Source: JAQGHB01 sp036384495
Lineage (GTDB): Bacteria > Patescibacteriota > Saccharimonadia > Saccharimonadales > UBA4665
Length of the DNA stretch: 13,780 bases
Direction: 5' to 3'
NCBI GenBank assembly: GCA_036384495.1
Contig: DASVMD010000041.1
Location: 1-13,780, forward strand
Positions 1 to 5,487 of the stretch are shown one piece after another. The notes under the pieces were generated by a model that ran no database searches, was not told the origin of the DNA, and saw only the letters and a program-made list of their open reading frames with translations. The position numbers were made by a program, and so were the translations under genes. The first letter of the stretch is position 1. The number at the start of each line of letters is the position of its first letter.

Positions 1-1382
1 AGAACCGTATCAAGTACCTAGTTGTTGAGAAAGTTGACCGCCTTACCCGTTCCTTCAAAGACATGGTGATGATTGACGAGTGGCTTGAAAACGACGACAC
101 ACGCCAAGTACACCTCATCAAAGATAGTCTCGTTATGTACAAACACTCACGCTCGCAAGACAAGCTTAACTGGGGTGTTAAGGTGCTGTTTGCTAAGAAC
201 TACACTGACAACTTACGGGAAGAAGTCTATAAGGGGCGTCAGGAAAAACTAGCACAAGGATGGCTGCCCGGAAGACCACCCTACGGCTACATGACGGTCG
301 GAGATAAAGGCAGAAAAACTCACGTACCTAACACCGAGCAAGCCCCGCTTGTTAGGAAGCTTTTTGAAACCTATCTGGATCCAAGCCAATCACTGACAAC
401 CGTTACAAAATACGCCGAGAAAATAGGTATGCGTTCTAGCAAAGGACGACCATACTCACGCAGCACTATTAGTGAAAACATCTTGAGAAACCCCTTCTAT
501 ATTGGCATGAACCGCTGGGAGGGTGTTAACTATCCCGGGAACCAGACGCCAATTATTAGCGAGGATTTATACAAGGATGTGCAGACTAAGCTACACCGTA
601 AAACGCCCCCGAAATATCGCAAGCATGACCCTGACTTAAGAAGCATCATATTCTGCACAGACTGTGAAGGTACGATTACATGGGAATATCAAAAAGGCGT
701 ATGGTACGGGCATTGTAACCGTTTCAAGGGTTGCCCAAAGAAAGAGTACGCAAAACAAGAAGGTATTGAGCAGCAACTATTTGAACACTTCGAAAACCTA
801 CTATGTCCCAGCCCAGAAATAGCCGAGTGGATTATCGAGTCGCTCAAAGCAAGGCACCAGAACGACATGCACGACTACACAACCTCTATAAATATTCTGA
901 GACAGGAAGAAGACCGCAAGAAACGACAGCTAGACTTACTGTACGAAGATCGGCTCAGCGAACGTATCACCCCAGAAAGATACGACGAGTTGAGTAAGAA
1001 GATTATGCAAGACCTGATCGACTTAGAGGACAACGTCACGAATATGGCTGATAGGAGCCGTAAACAGCTACAGAAAGGTATAGATGTATTAGAGAAGTCA
1101 CAGAAAGCTGCACGGATCTATGTTAAGAAGTCGCCCGGGGAGAAACGTAAGCTACTAAATGAGTTGTTTACTACCCTTCATCTAGATGGCTCAAAGCTTA
1201 TCGCAGAGTACAACCCGTATGCATTAGCGATTTCGAAACGGGTCAAAATGCACCATGACACCGTCCGTAACTTTCGAACCAACGAAAACGCCCCCAGTAA
1301 CGGGGGCGACTCGGAACTCATTGAGACTCTACATACGGTCTGGCGGGCCCGACCGGATTCGAACCGGCGATCTCCTCCGTGA
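1..1382 (+). CDS. Large serine site-specific recombinase, 5'-truncated by the window edge
   Basis: The frame is open from the first base, with codons starting at base 3, so the N-terminal catalytic part with the active-site serine lies outside. Visible from the left: the end of the resolvase domain (EKVDRLTRSF is typical), then a Recombinase domain (GWLPGRPPYGY through RNPFYIG, about residues 85-190 of the visible protein), then a zinc-ribbon with CTDC and a later C-x5-C pair, then a charged coiled coil of about 100 residues. This is the layout of the large serine recombinases that integrate and excise mobile elements using short attachment sites. The last 13 residues (from WRARPDSNRR) are read antisense to a tRNA-Asp gene and the tail just before is antisense to its terminator; the stop TGA is antisense to tRNA bases 35-37. 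The native C-terminus probably ended earlier, so the tail looks like host DNA appended after insertion. The family call is firm; the integration history is inference. Confidence 0.9.
   Translation, partial: NRIKYLVVEKVDRLTRSFKDMVMIDEWLENDDTRQVHLIKDSLVMYKHSRSQDKLNWGVKVLFAKNYTDNLREEVYKGRQEKLAQGWLPGRPPYGYMTVGDKGRKTHVPNTEQAPLVRKLFETYLDPSQSLTTVTKYAEKIGMRSSKGRPYSRSTISENILRNPFYIGMNRWEGVNYPGNQTPIISEDLYKDVQTKLHRKTPPKYRKHDPDLRSIIFCTDCEGTITWEYQKGVWYGHCNRFKGCPKKEYAKQEGIEQQLFEHFENLLCPSPEIAEWIIESLKARHQNDMHDYTTSINILRQEEDRKKRQLDLLYEDRLSERITPERYDELSKKIMQDLIDLEDNVTNMADRSRKQLQKGIDVLEKSQKAARIYVKKSPGEKRKLLNELFTTLHLDGSKLIAEYNPYALAISKRVKMHHDTVRNFRTNENAPSNGGDSELIETLHTVWRARPDSNRRSPP
1281..1308 (-). terminator. Rho-independent terminator of tRNA-Asp, inside the recombinase ORF
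   Basis: Reading the minus strand, CGCCCCC (1308-1302) pairs with GGGGGCG (1295-1289) around a six-base loop and is followed at once by TTTTCGTT. The hairpin lies 33 bases downstream of the tRNA-Asp 3' end. On the plus strand no T-tract follows the hairpin, so it serves the minus-strand tRNA and not the recombinase. Confidence 0.75.
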
Positions 1383-1417
1383 CAGGGAGGCGTGATAGGC
1401 CTCTTCACTACGAGCCC
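1341..1417 (-). tRNA. tRNA-Asp (anticodon GUC)
   Basis: A full cloverleaf folds on the minus strand: acceptor GGGCTCG with CGGGCCC (one G-U pair), TA at positions 8-9, D stem GTGA/TCAC, anticodon stem CCTCC/GGAGG with loop CTGTCAC (anticodon GTC at 1383-1381), a five-base variable loop AGATC, and T arm GCCGG-TTCGAAT-CCGGT. The discriminator is G and the CCA tail is encoded (1343-1341). It delivers aspartate to GAC/GAU codons. The gene lies 64 bases downstream of the foldase gene on the same strand and overlaps the 3' end of the serine recombinase in antisense, a common integration target. Confidence 0.95.
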
Positions 1418-1481
1418 GCGCGGTCATTCTGTATGAACGACAGGGGTAATCATACCAATTCTGTGAGCCAAAAGCAACTCT

Positions 1482-2570
1482 TTAGAAGCGGATGAACTGA
1501 TGTGGCACGTTTTTGTCGCGCAGCGGGACCACATAGGTGTCGATGGGCTGGAAGGTAAATTGGATATGAGCGGCGTGGAGACTGGTTGGGCTTTTGTCGA
1601 CGACTTTGAGGATTTCTAGGGTGTAGCCGGTGTTGACGATGTCGGAGGTCTGCCCTGCTCCCAGCTTGTTGAGGGTTTGCAGGATGATTGGTGCCACATT
1701 GCGGTCGGTGGGTGTGATGGTAGCTTGGTACTGGCCGCCGTTGGCTTTGGTGCTGGCGTCGTCGGAGCTGGTGGTGGCTACGGTGGCGAAATCTGCTCCA
1801 CTTTTGATCTGTTGGATGGCAGTGTTTGCGCGTGCGTTGGTGGCGGTGTCAAGCTTGGCGACGACATCTTGCTGCAACAGTTGCTGGCGCAATTCTCGCT
1901 TGAAATCGGTTTGGTCCCAGCCCCAGAACTGCTTGAGCACATCTTTGAACACGCGATCGTTGTTGCCGAGTCGATTTTGGCTGCGTACCAGTGCCACTTC
2001 GTTGTCGACGGCCTGCTGGCTGACGGATACTTGGTTAGCTTTTGCCAGCTGTTTGACATAGGCATCTTGAATTACCTGCGCCATGGCCTGTTTTTTGAGG
2101 CGGGTAAGCTGTTCTTTGCCGGTTTTGCTACCGAAGTCGGCTTGCTGTTGGGTTTGGTAATAATGCATGTTGCGGCGCAGCTCAAACAGATATGACTCGT
2201 AACTCACCCAGCTGTGGCCCGCTTTGGCGACCGGAAACGGCAAAACGCGCGTCACGCCGTACACAAAACCGCCGGTGGACTGAAATTTATACAGATCCAG
2301 GCCGCAGAACACTAAAAATGCTATGATTACCGCCAAAAACAGCGCAATTGAGGTTCGCACCACGCGGTTCTTGGAATGCTGCAACGGATAAATGTATTTG
2401 CGGGCGCTGGACAGCACCTCTTCGCGGTGCTCGGCCACGGTTTCGTTGGTAATCCGTGGCACGCCGCTCAGCGCCTCATTGACCTTTTCTTCGGTCGGTT
2501 TGGCGCGCTTGAACGGGCGCTGCACCTTAGGCAGCTGGATTTTTTTAGGCTTCTTGAATTTCTTCTTCAT
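1482..2570 (-). CDS. Membrane-anchored SurA/PrsA-like foldase (parvulin-type peptidyl-prolyl isomerase)
   Basis: From the N-terminus (numbering from the GTG at 2585) the protein has a very basic, proline-rich cytoplasmic segment (residues 1-75, several KKxKK and RPFKR patches), one transmembrane helix (about 79-98), a SurA_N-like chaperone region rich in Q and K (about 115-240), and a degenerate parvulin domain (about 250-330: SGADFATVA, NGGQYQ, GAGQTSDIV, YTLEILKVV). Such proteins help fold exported proteins outside the membrane; here they could include pilins and surface proteins. The usual first strand of the parvulin fold (ASHILV-like) is missing at the domain start, while HAAHIQF appears after the last strand. 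The start is uncertain: ATG at 2570 was chosen over GTG at 2585. Neither has a clear SD and both overlap the upstream PH-domain gene (by 26 or 41 bases), so the two are translationally coupled. Confidence 0.8.
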   Translation of the reverse strand: MKKKFKKPKKIQLPKVQRPFKRAKPTEEKVNEALSGVPRITNETVAEHREEVLSSARKYIYPLQHSKNRVVRTSIALFLAVIIAFLVFCGLDLYKFQSTGGFVYGVTRVLPFPVAKAGHSWVSYESYLFELRRNMHYYQTQQQADFGSKTGKEQLTRLKKQAMAQVIQDAYVKQLAKANQVSVSQQAVDNEVALVRSQNRLGNNDRVFKDVLKQFWGWDQTDFKRELRQQLLQQDVVAKLDTATNARANTAIQQIKSGADFATVATTSSDDASTKANGGQYQATITPTDRNVAPIILQTLNKLGAGQTSDIVNTGYTLEILKVVDKSPTSLHAAHIQFTFQPIDTYVVPLRDKNVPHQFIRF

Positions 2571-3123
2571 TGGCTTGTCTGGCACTTTGCGAACTTGGCG
2601 GAAGCTGATTCACGTTAATTCCCTCCTCCCGCAGTATGCTGAGGAGTTTCTTTTGAATCTTGGCCGGATGATGCACGTCTCGGATCACCAGGTCTCCCAC
2701 ATAAGTTTGCATCTTTATTGTACCAAATCCCAGCAGAGTTTCCTGCAATCCGGAGACTTCGTAGTTGATTGACTGGAGTTGGCTGAGCCCCAAATCGGCC
2801 ACGGCACGGTGGAATAACCCCTTTTGGGTGATCTGAATAAAGCGCTGATCGGTGATGATAAAAATGCTAAAATGCCAGCTAATCCAGCTTGGCAAAAAGA
2901 TGAGGCCGCCCAGTAAGCAGCCCAGCGCCAGGCCGCCGAAGAAGGCTCCAAAGCCAAGTTCCGGCTTAACGGCGGCCGGAATCACTCCCACCAGGGGTCC
3001 GAGCATACCAAACACCAGCCCTTTGCGCATCACCACGGGGTGTTTGCGGAAGACAAACAGCACTTCTTCGTCGTCGAACTGATCTTCGAAGTATTTTTGA
3101 TGTGTTTGTTTGGCTTCTGCCAT
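2545..3123 (-). CDS. Bacterial PH-domain membrane protein (bPH_2/YdbS-like)
   Basis: The 192-residue protein has a hydrophilic N-terminus (1-33), two transmembrane helices forming a hairpin (about 35-51 and 58-80), then a bacterial PH-like domain (about 82-165). The marker is the ITDQRFIQ strand, followed by LGLSQLQSINYEVSGLQETLLGFGTIKMQT, here given only as landmarks LSQLQSI and LGFGTI, typical of the YdbS/DUF304 family. The tail (about 173-192) is polar and acidic. The molecular function of these proteins is poorly known; they are membrane-embedded and sometimes linked to envelope stress. It is first in a two-gene unit with the downstream foldase, which fits an envelope role. The ATG at 3123 has a TGATACAAT extended -10 ending only six bases upstream, so the mRNA is probably leaderless. 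Confidence 0.8.
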   Translation of the reverse strand: MAEAKQTHQKYFEDQFDDEEVLFVFRKHPVVMRKGLVFGMLGPLVGVIPAAVKPELGFGAFFGGLALGCLLGGLIFLPSWISWHFSIFIITDQRFIQITQKGLFHRAVADLGLSQLQSINYEVSGLQETLLGFGTIKMQTYVGDLVIRDVHHPAKIQKKLLSILREEGINVNQLPPSSQSARQANEEEIQEA

Positions 3124-3129
3124 ATACTT

Positions 3130-3159
3130 ATTGTATCAGAGATAGAAACAGACTGTCGT
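3130..3159 (-). promoter_or_regulatory. Promoter of the PH-domain/foldase operon
   Basis: On the minus strand ACGACA (3159-3154) is followed after 18 bases by TACAAT (3135-3130), preceded by TG one base upstream, which gives an extended -10. The expected transcription start falls within a base or two of the ATG at 3123. No experimental support. Confidence 0.5.
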
Positions 3160-3174
3160 CACCCGAAACTCCAT

Positions 3175-3204
3175 TTGATTACCCTATAGCTCGCGGATTA
3201 GAAT
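3175..3204 (+). promoter_or_regulatory. Promoter of the O-antigen-ligase-like gene
   Basis: TTGATT (3175-3180) and TAGAAT (3199-3204) are 18 bases apart. The -10 ends eight bases before the ATG at 3213, so transcription would start at or next to the start codon. It shares the 89-base divergent region with the PH-domain gene promoter. Confidence 0.5.
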
Positions 3205-3212
3205 ATGACCAT

Positions 3213-4442
3213 ATGGAAAACCAGTCACGGGCAGCGCGAATGCCGGTATGGAGAGGCGTTACTGGGGCAATTAGCTTACTCCCTTTCGGCTTGCCGCTGT
3301 TATACACCTATCCAGTCACGGGCAGTTTTAAGAATGAACTGCTACGAGCAGCGACCATACTCGTCGCTGGCATACTAGCCGGGGCCGTGGCAATCCGACA
3401 AAAACTGTGGCAACGACTAGCTCCAATTTCACAGTGGATGTTGGGGGCTTTAATGCTGGTGATGTGCGCCAGCTTGCTGCGGGCCTCAAATATAGGAGAC
3501 TCGCTAACAGGCAGGCATGGTGATTATCAGGGGTTGTTACTACAAGTAGCCGCCATACCGATAGCTTTGGTAGCAATTAGGGAGGCGGCTAACAAGCATT
3601 ATTGGCTCAAGGCGGTATCGCTCATGCAGCTTGTTTGTCTACTATCTGTGCTGGTAGACATTGGCCACGTGGATGATGGGTACCGGTTGTCTGGGCTACT
3701 GCTCCACGACACTGGCATGGGCATATACGCTGCCATAACACTGGGCTTAACGCTACTGCTCGCGGAGATCAATGAAGCACGCAGAGTTACGACTTCAAAA
3801 TTATATTGGTTACTGTTATTGATACCGAGTCTGGCAACCGTACTCAGCGCCTCACGACTGGCTTTGCTGCTTGTGGTGTTTATTTTTGGACTCTACGCAT
3901 ATCAACTGCCCAATATGCGCAAGCGACTTGGTACCTACGCCCTTTGCCTGCTATTCCTAACCGTAGTCCTTACTATCTTTGCGACATCCACTGGCCGGCT
4001 AACCAATGCACACAAACTTAATGATGGCGTAGGCTACCGCATGACCCTGTATACGTGGTCACTTGAGCACACCGACATACTACCGGTTGGCGTCGGAAGC
4101 GTTGACATTGCCCGCCAGTTAAGGCCGCTTCCTGCCGATCGGATTCCCCAGAGTCTACATGATACGTTATACGTCGGCTACCCATTGTGGTACAGCCATA
4201 ATCAGTGGATCGACGTGCTTATTGCTTACGGTGCGCTCGGGCTGGGGCTGGTTGTGGGGCTGTTTGCTCGATCATTGAGAGCCCTATTTCAATCATTAAG
4301 GTTACATAAGCTACATGTCGAGGCACTGGCCTTGGCTACCATCGCCCTTGGCATACTTTTAAACGTCAGCTTCAGCACACCAAGCATTGAATTGTGGCCG
4401 ATGTTTTGGATGGCGCTACTTATCCCTCGTAGGGATCGGTGA
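3213..4442 (+). CDS. O-antigen ligase/polymerase-like polytopic membrane protein (Wzy_C family)
   Basis: The 409-residue protein is mostly hydrophobic, with about ten to twelve membrane segments. Family landmarks are a SASRLALLLVV helix, then a large loop with GYRMTLYTWSLEH and LPVGVGS (the R..W...P..G.G pattern of the Wzy_C/O-antigen ligase domain), then SHNQWIDVLIAYGALGLGL, matching the conserved HN..L....G..G. Relatives polymerise glycans or transfer them from a lipid carrier to an acceptor at the outer face of the membrane; the substrate here cannot be told. No other glycan genes are adjacent, so it stands alone, and its codons use more CTA, ATA and GTA than the pilus genes, which may hint at separate origin. 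The ATG at 3213 was preferred: an upstream ATG at 3102 would add 37 non-hydrophobic residues, overlap the divergent start codon, and lie upstream of the promoter. Confidence 0.8.
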   Translation: MENQSRAARMPVWRGVTGAISLLPFGLPLLYTYPVTGSFKNELLRAATILVAGILAGAVAIRQKLWQRLAPISQWMLGALMLVMCASLLRASNIGDSLTGRHGDYQGLLLQVAAIPIALVAIREAANKHYWLKAVSLMQLVCLLSVLVDIGHVDDGYRLSGLLLHDTGMGIYAAITLGLTLLLAEINEARRVTTSKLYWLLLLIPSLATVLSASRLALLLVVFIFGLYAYQLPNMRKRLGTYALCLLFLTVVLTIFATSTGRLTNAHKLNDGVGYRMTLYTWSLEHTDILPVGVGSVDIARQLRPLPADRIPQSLHDTLYVGYPLWYSHNQWIDVLIAYGALGLGLVVGLFARSLRALFQSLRLHKLHVEALALATIALGILLNVSFSTPSIELWPMFWMALLIPRRDR

Positions 4443-4644
4443 TAACTGGACCCATGTCAGGCATTTCTGGCTCTACAGTTATGCCCGCCTCGGAGCGAGC
4501 CCTGAGAACGGTCTCGTGAGCGCTCGGATATGGCTCACCAGCCCCGTGGAGCGCCCTCCGACCAGCGTAAAATAGTGGAGCTTTTTGACCAACTTGCCTA
4601 CCCGTTTCGAGGAGTGCTTGGGGGATCGCTTTTTCGGGCTTCAT
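4420..4644 (-). CDS. Hypothetical 74-residue protein, possible small gene
   Basis: I do not recognise this protein. It is soluble, rich in Pro, Gly, Glu and Ala, with a basic first half (KPEKAIPQ, LLETGRQVGQK, AGRRALHG) and an acidic C-terminus (VEPEMPDMG, ITDPYEG). It fills the otherwise empty 232 bases between the ligase-like gene and tRNA-Arg, runs convergent to the former and overlaps its last 23 bases. In favour of being real: it spans nearly the whole gap, has balanced composition without low complexity, and carries TAATAT (4656-4651) ending six bases before its ATG, the same spacing as several confident genes here. Against: it is short and has no recognisable domain. GAGGG lies directly before the ATG, too close for a normal ribosome site. 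Confidence 0.45.
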   Translation of the reverse strand: MKPEKAIPQALLETGRQVGQKAPLFYAGRRALHGAGEPYPSAHETVLRARSEAGITVEPEMPDMGPVITDPYEG

Positions 4645-4650
4645 ACCCTC

Positions 4651-4656
4651 ATATTA
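4651..4656 (-). promoter_or_regulatory. -10-like hexamer at the start of the 74-residue ORF
   Basis: TAATAT on the minus strand (4656-4651) ends six bases before the ATG at 4644. No convincing -35 is visible. The spacing matches the leaderless pattern seen at other genes in the window. Confidence 0.3.
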
Positions 4657-4674
4657 CTACTCTAGCATTGTGAT

Positions 4675-4749
4675 TGGTACCCCCGCCGCGACTCGAACGC
4701 AGATCTATTCCTTAGGACGGAAGTATTCTATCCATTGAACTACGGAGGC
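4675..4749 (-). tRNA. tRNA-Arg (anticodon CCU)
   Basis: The minus strand folds as acceptor GCCTCCG with CGGGGGT (including G-U pairs), TA at 8-9, D stem GTTC/GAAT, anticodon stem CTTCC/GGAAT (outermost pair mismatched) with loop GTCCTAA (anticodon CCT, 4716-4714), a four-base variable loop, and T arm CTGCG-TTCGAGT-CGCGG. The discriminator is A and CCA is encoded (4677-4675). It reads AGG codons. It follows ndk on the same strand with 32 bases between. Confidence 0.92.
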
Positions 4750-4753
4750 TTGT

Positions 4754-4769
4754 AGGCCCCGAGGGGCCT
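4754..4769. other. GC-rich hairpin between ndk and tRNA-Arg
   Basis: AGGCCCC (4754-4760) and GGGGCCT (4763-4769) form a perfect seven-pair inverted repeat around GA. On the minus strand it lies after the ndk stop and just before the tRNA-Arg 5' end and is not followed by a T-tract; on the plus strand only TTT follows. It could protect the ndk 3' end, pause transcription, or mark tRNA 5' processing. Confidence 0.5.
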
Positions 4770-4781
4770 TTGGGTATTGTA

Positions 4782-5288
4782 TTACTTCTTGCGTGGCTGC
4801 GTAAACTTTTCGTGAGTGGCTTCGTAGCTGACGATTTCTTCGGGCTTGAACCAGTGGGCGATTTCTTTTTTGGCTTCTTCGGGGGTGGCCGAGGCGTGGA
4901 CGATGTTGGCGACGCCTTTGCCGACGCTGGAGGCCGCGCCGTAGTTGACGTGCGCGAAGTCACCACGGATGGTGCCCGGCGCGGCCGTCTTGGGCTGCGT
5001 ATCGCCGACCATGGTGCGTACGGCCTCGATGGCTTCGGCGCCCTCGAGAATCATGGCAATGACCGGACCGTCGAGCATGCTAGACAGCTGGCTTTCGAAG
5101 ATTTCATCGCCTTTGCGGGTTTTGAGCGTACCGATGCCCTCGTAGTGTTCAAAATAATGATCGTAATCGGGCTGCAGCATCTTGGCGGCGACAATTTTAA
5201 GCCCGCGCTTCTCAAAACGAGTAATAATTTCGCCCACGATCCCGCGCTGCACGGTATCCGGCTTCAAAATAATGAGGGTCTTTTCCAT
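4782..5288 (-). CDS. ndk: Nucleoside diphosphate kinase
   Basis: This enzyme moves the gamma-phosphate from ATP to other nucleoside diphosphates through a phosphohistidine, balancing (d)NTP pools. Landmarks are TLIILKPD with Lys9 at the N-terminus, a GPVIAMILEG strand (about 74-83), APGTIRGDF (103-111), and the active-site motif NIVHASAT with catalytic His131. The protein has 168 residues, longer than the usual bacterial form of about 140-150, because of a loop insertion around residues 51-63 (EGIGTLKTRKG) and a short C-terminal extension ending PRKK. The usual HGSDS around the histidine is HASAT here: the histidine and serine remain but the acidic residue is gone. Start: ATG at 5288 with AAGGA five bases upstream, a proper SD, unlike many neighbours. 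It probably shares a transcript with tRNA-Arg. Confidence 0.95.
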   Translation of the reverse strand: MEKTLIILKPDTVQRGIVGEIITRFEKRGLKIVAAKMLQPDYDHYFEHYEGIGTLKTRKGDEIFESQLSSMLDGPVIAMILEGAEAIEAVRTMVGDTQPKTAAPGTIRGDFAHVNYGAASSVGKGVANIVHASATPEEAKKEIAHWFKPEEIVSYEATHEKFTQPRKK

Positions 5289-5293
5289 GAATA

Positions 5294-5318
5294 TCCTTGT
5301 TTACTTGTTTCTATTTTA
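5294..5318 (-). promoter_or_regulatory. ndk -10 element and Shine-Dalgarno site
   Basis: On the minus strand TAAAAT (5318-5313) would start transcription about 17 bases before the ATG. AAGGA (5298-5294) sits at normal ribosome-binding distance. No good -35 is seen. This is one of the few clearly leadered genes in the window. Confidence 0.4.
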
Positions 5319-5382
5319 ACAGATTACGCCCACGGTTAAGTATCTAACTTTCTGGGCATATGTAATTTGTCTCAAAATAGGA

Positions 5383-5412
5383 TTGGCCTACCAGTGATGT
5401 AATTGCTATAGT
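5383..5412 (+). promoter_or_regulatory. Possible upstream promoter in the ndk-xer intergenic region
   Basis: TTGGCC (5383-5388) and TATAGT (5407-5412) are 18 bases apart, with TG one base before the -10. It would start transcription some 60 bases before xer and give a leadered transcript, or make a short RNA. The rest of the 190-base gap shows no ORF or strong hairpin. Confidence 0.35.
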
Positions 5413-5460
5413 GCCCGTATGCAGTCGATTAAGCATCGGAATGATCGCGAGCCGTGGTAG

Positions 5461-5487
5461 CGGGCGTATAATAGGCTTATGCTATTC
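5461..5487 (+). other. dif-like imperfect inverted repeat overlapping the xer start
   Basis: CGGGCGTATAA (5461-5471), a five-base spacer TAGGC, and TTATGCTATTC (5477-5487) resemble the E. coli dif arms (AGTGCGCATAA and TTATGTTAAAT as I recall them) at 8 of 11 and 7 of 11 positions. Known dif spacers are usually six bases or more, so one base is short. The same bases hold the xer -10 and ATG, so the match may be chance. Confidence 0.25.
5467..5472 (+). promoter_or_regulatory. xer -10 element at leaderless distance
   Basis: A perfect TATAAT ends six bases before the ATG at 5479, placing transcription start on or next to the start codon. No SD lies upstream and no clear -35 is seen. Confidence 0.45.

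Noticed and set aside
1630..2195. Two plus-strand ORFs of 143 and 172 codons antisense to the foldase gene
   Set aside because: They lie fully opposite a protein with clear domains, are compositionally biased (runs of C, V, G), and show no family signature; they are antisense shadows.
2376..2772. Plus-strand ORFs of 80 and 126 codons across the foldase/PH-domain junction
   Set aside because: They are antisense to two supported genes and have no recognisable domain.
3102..3212. Longer start for the ligase-like gene
   Set aside because: It would overlap the divergent PH-domain start codon, precede the best promoter and add a non-hydrophobic segment unlike the family.
4443..4575. Plus-strand ORF of 62 codons overlapping the end of the ligase-like gene
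   Set aside because: It begins inside the ligase-like gene in another frame, has no SD or promoter, and is Trp/Arg-rich without a domain; the opposite-strand 74-codon ORF is the better candidate.
4770..5339. Plus-strand ORF of 189 codons over ndk
   Set aside because: Glycine/phenylalanine-biased complement of a certain ndk gene on the minus strand.
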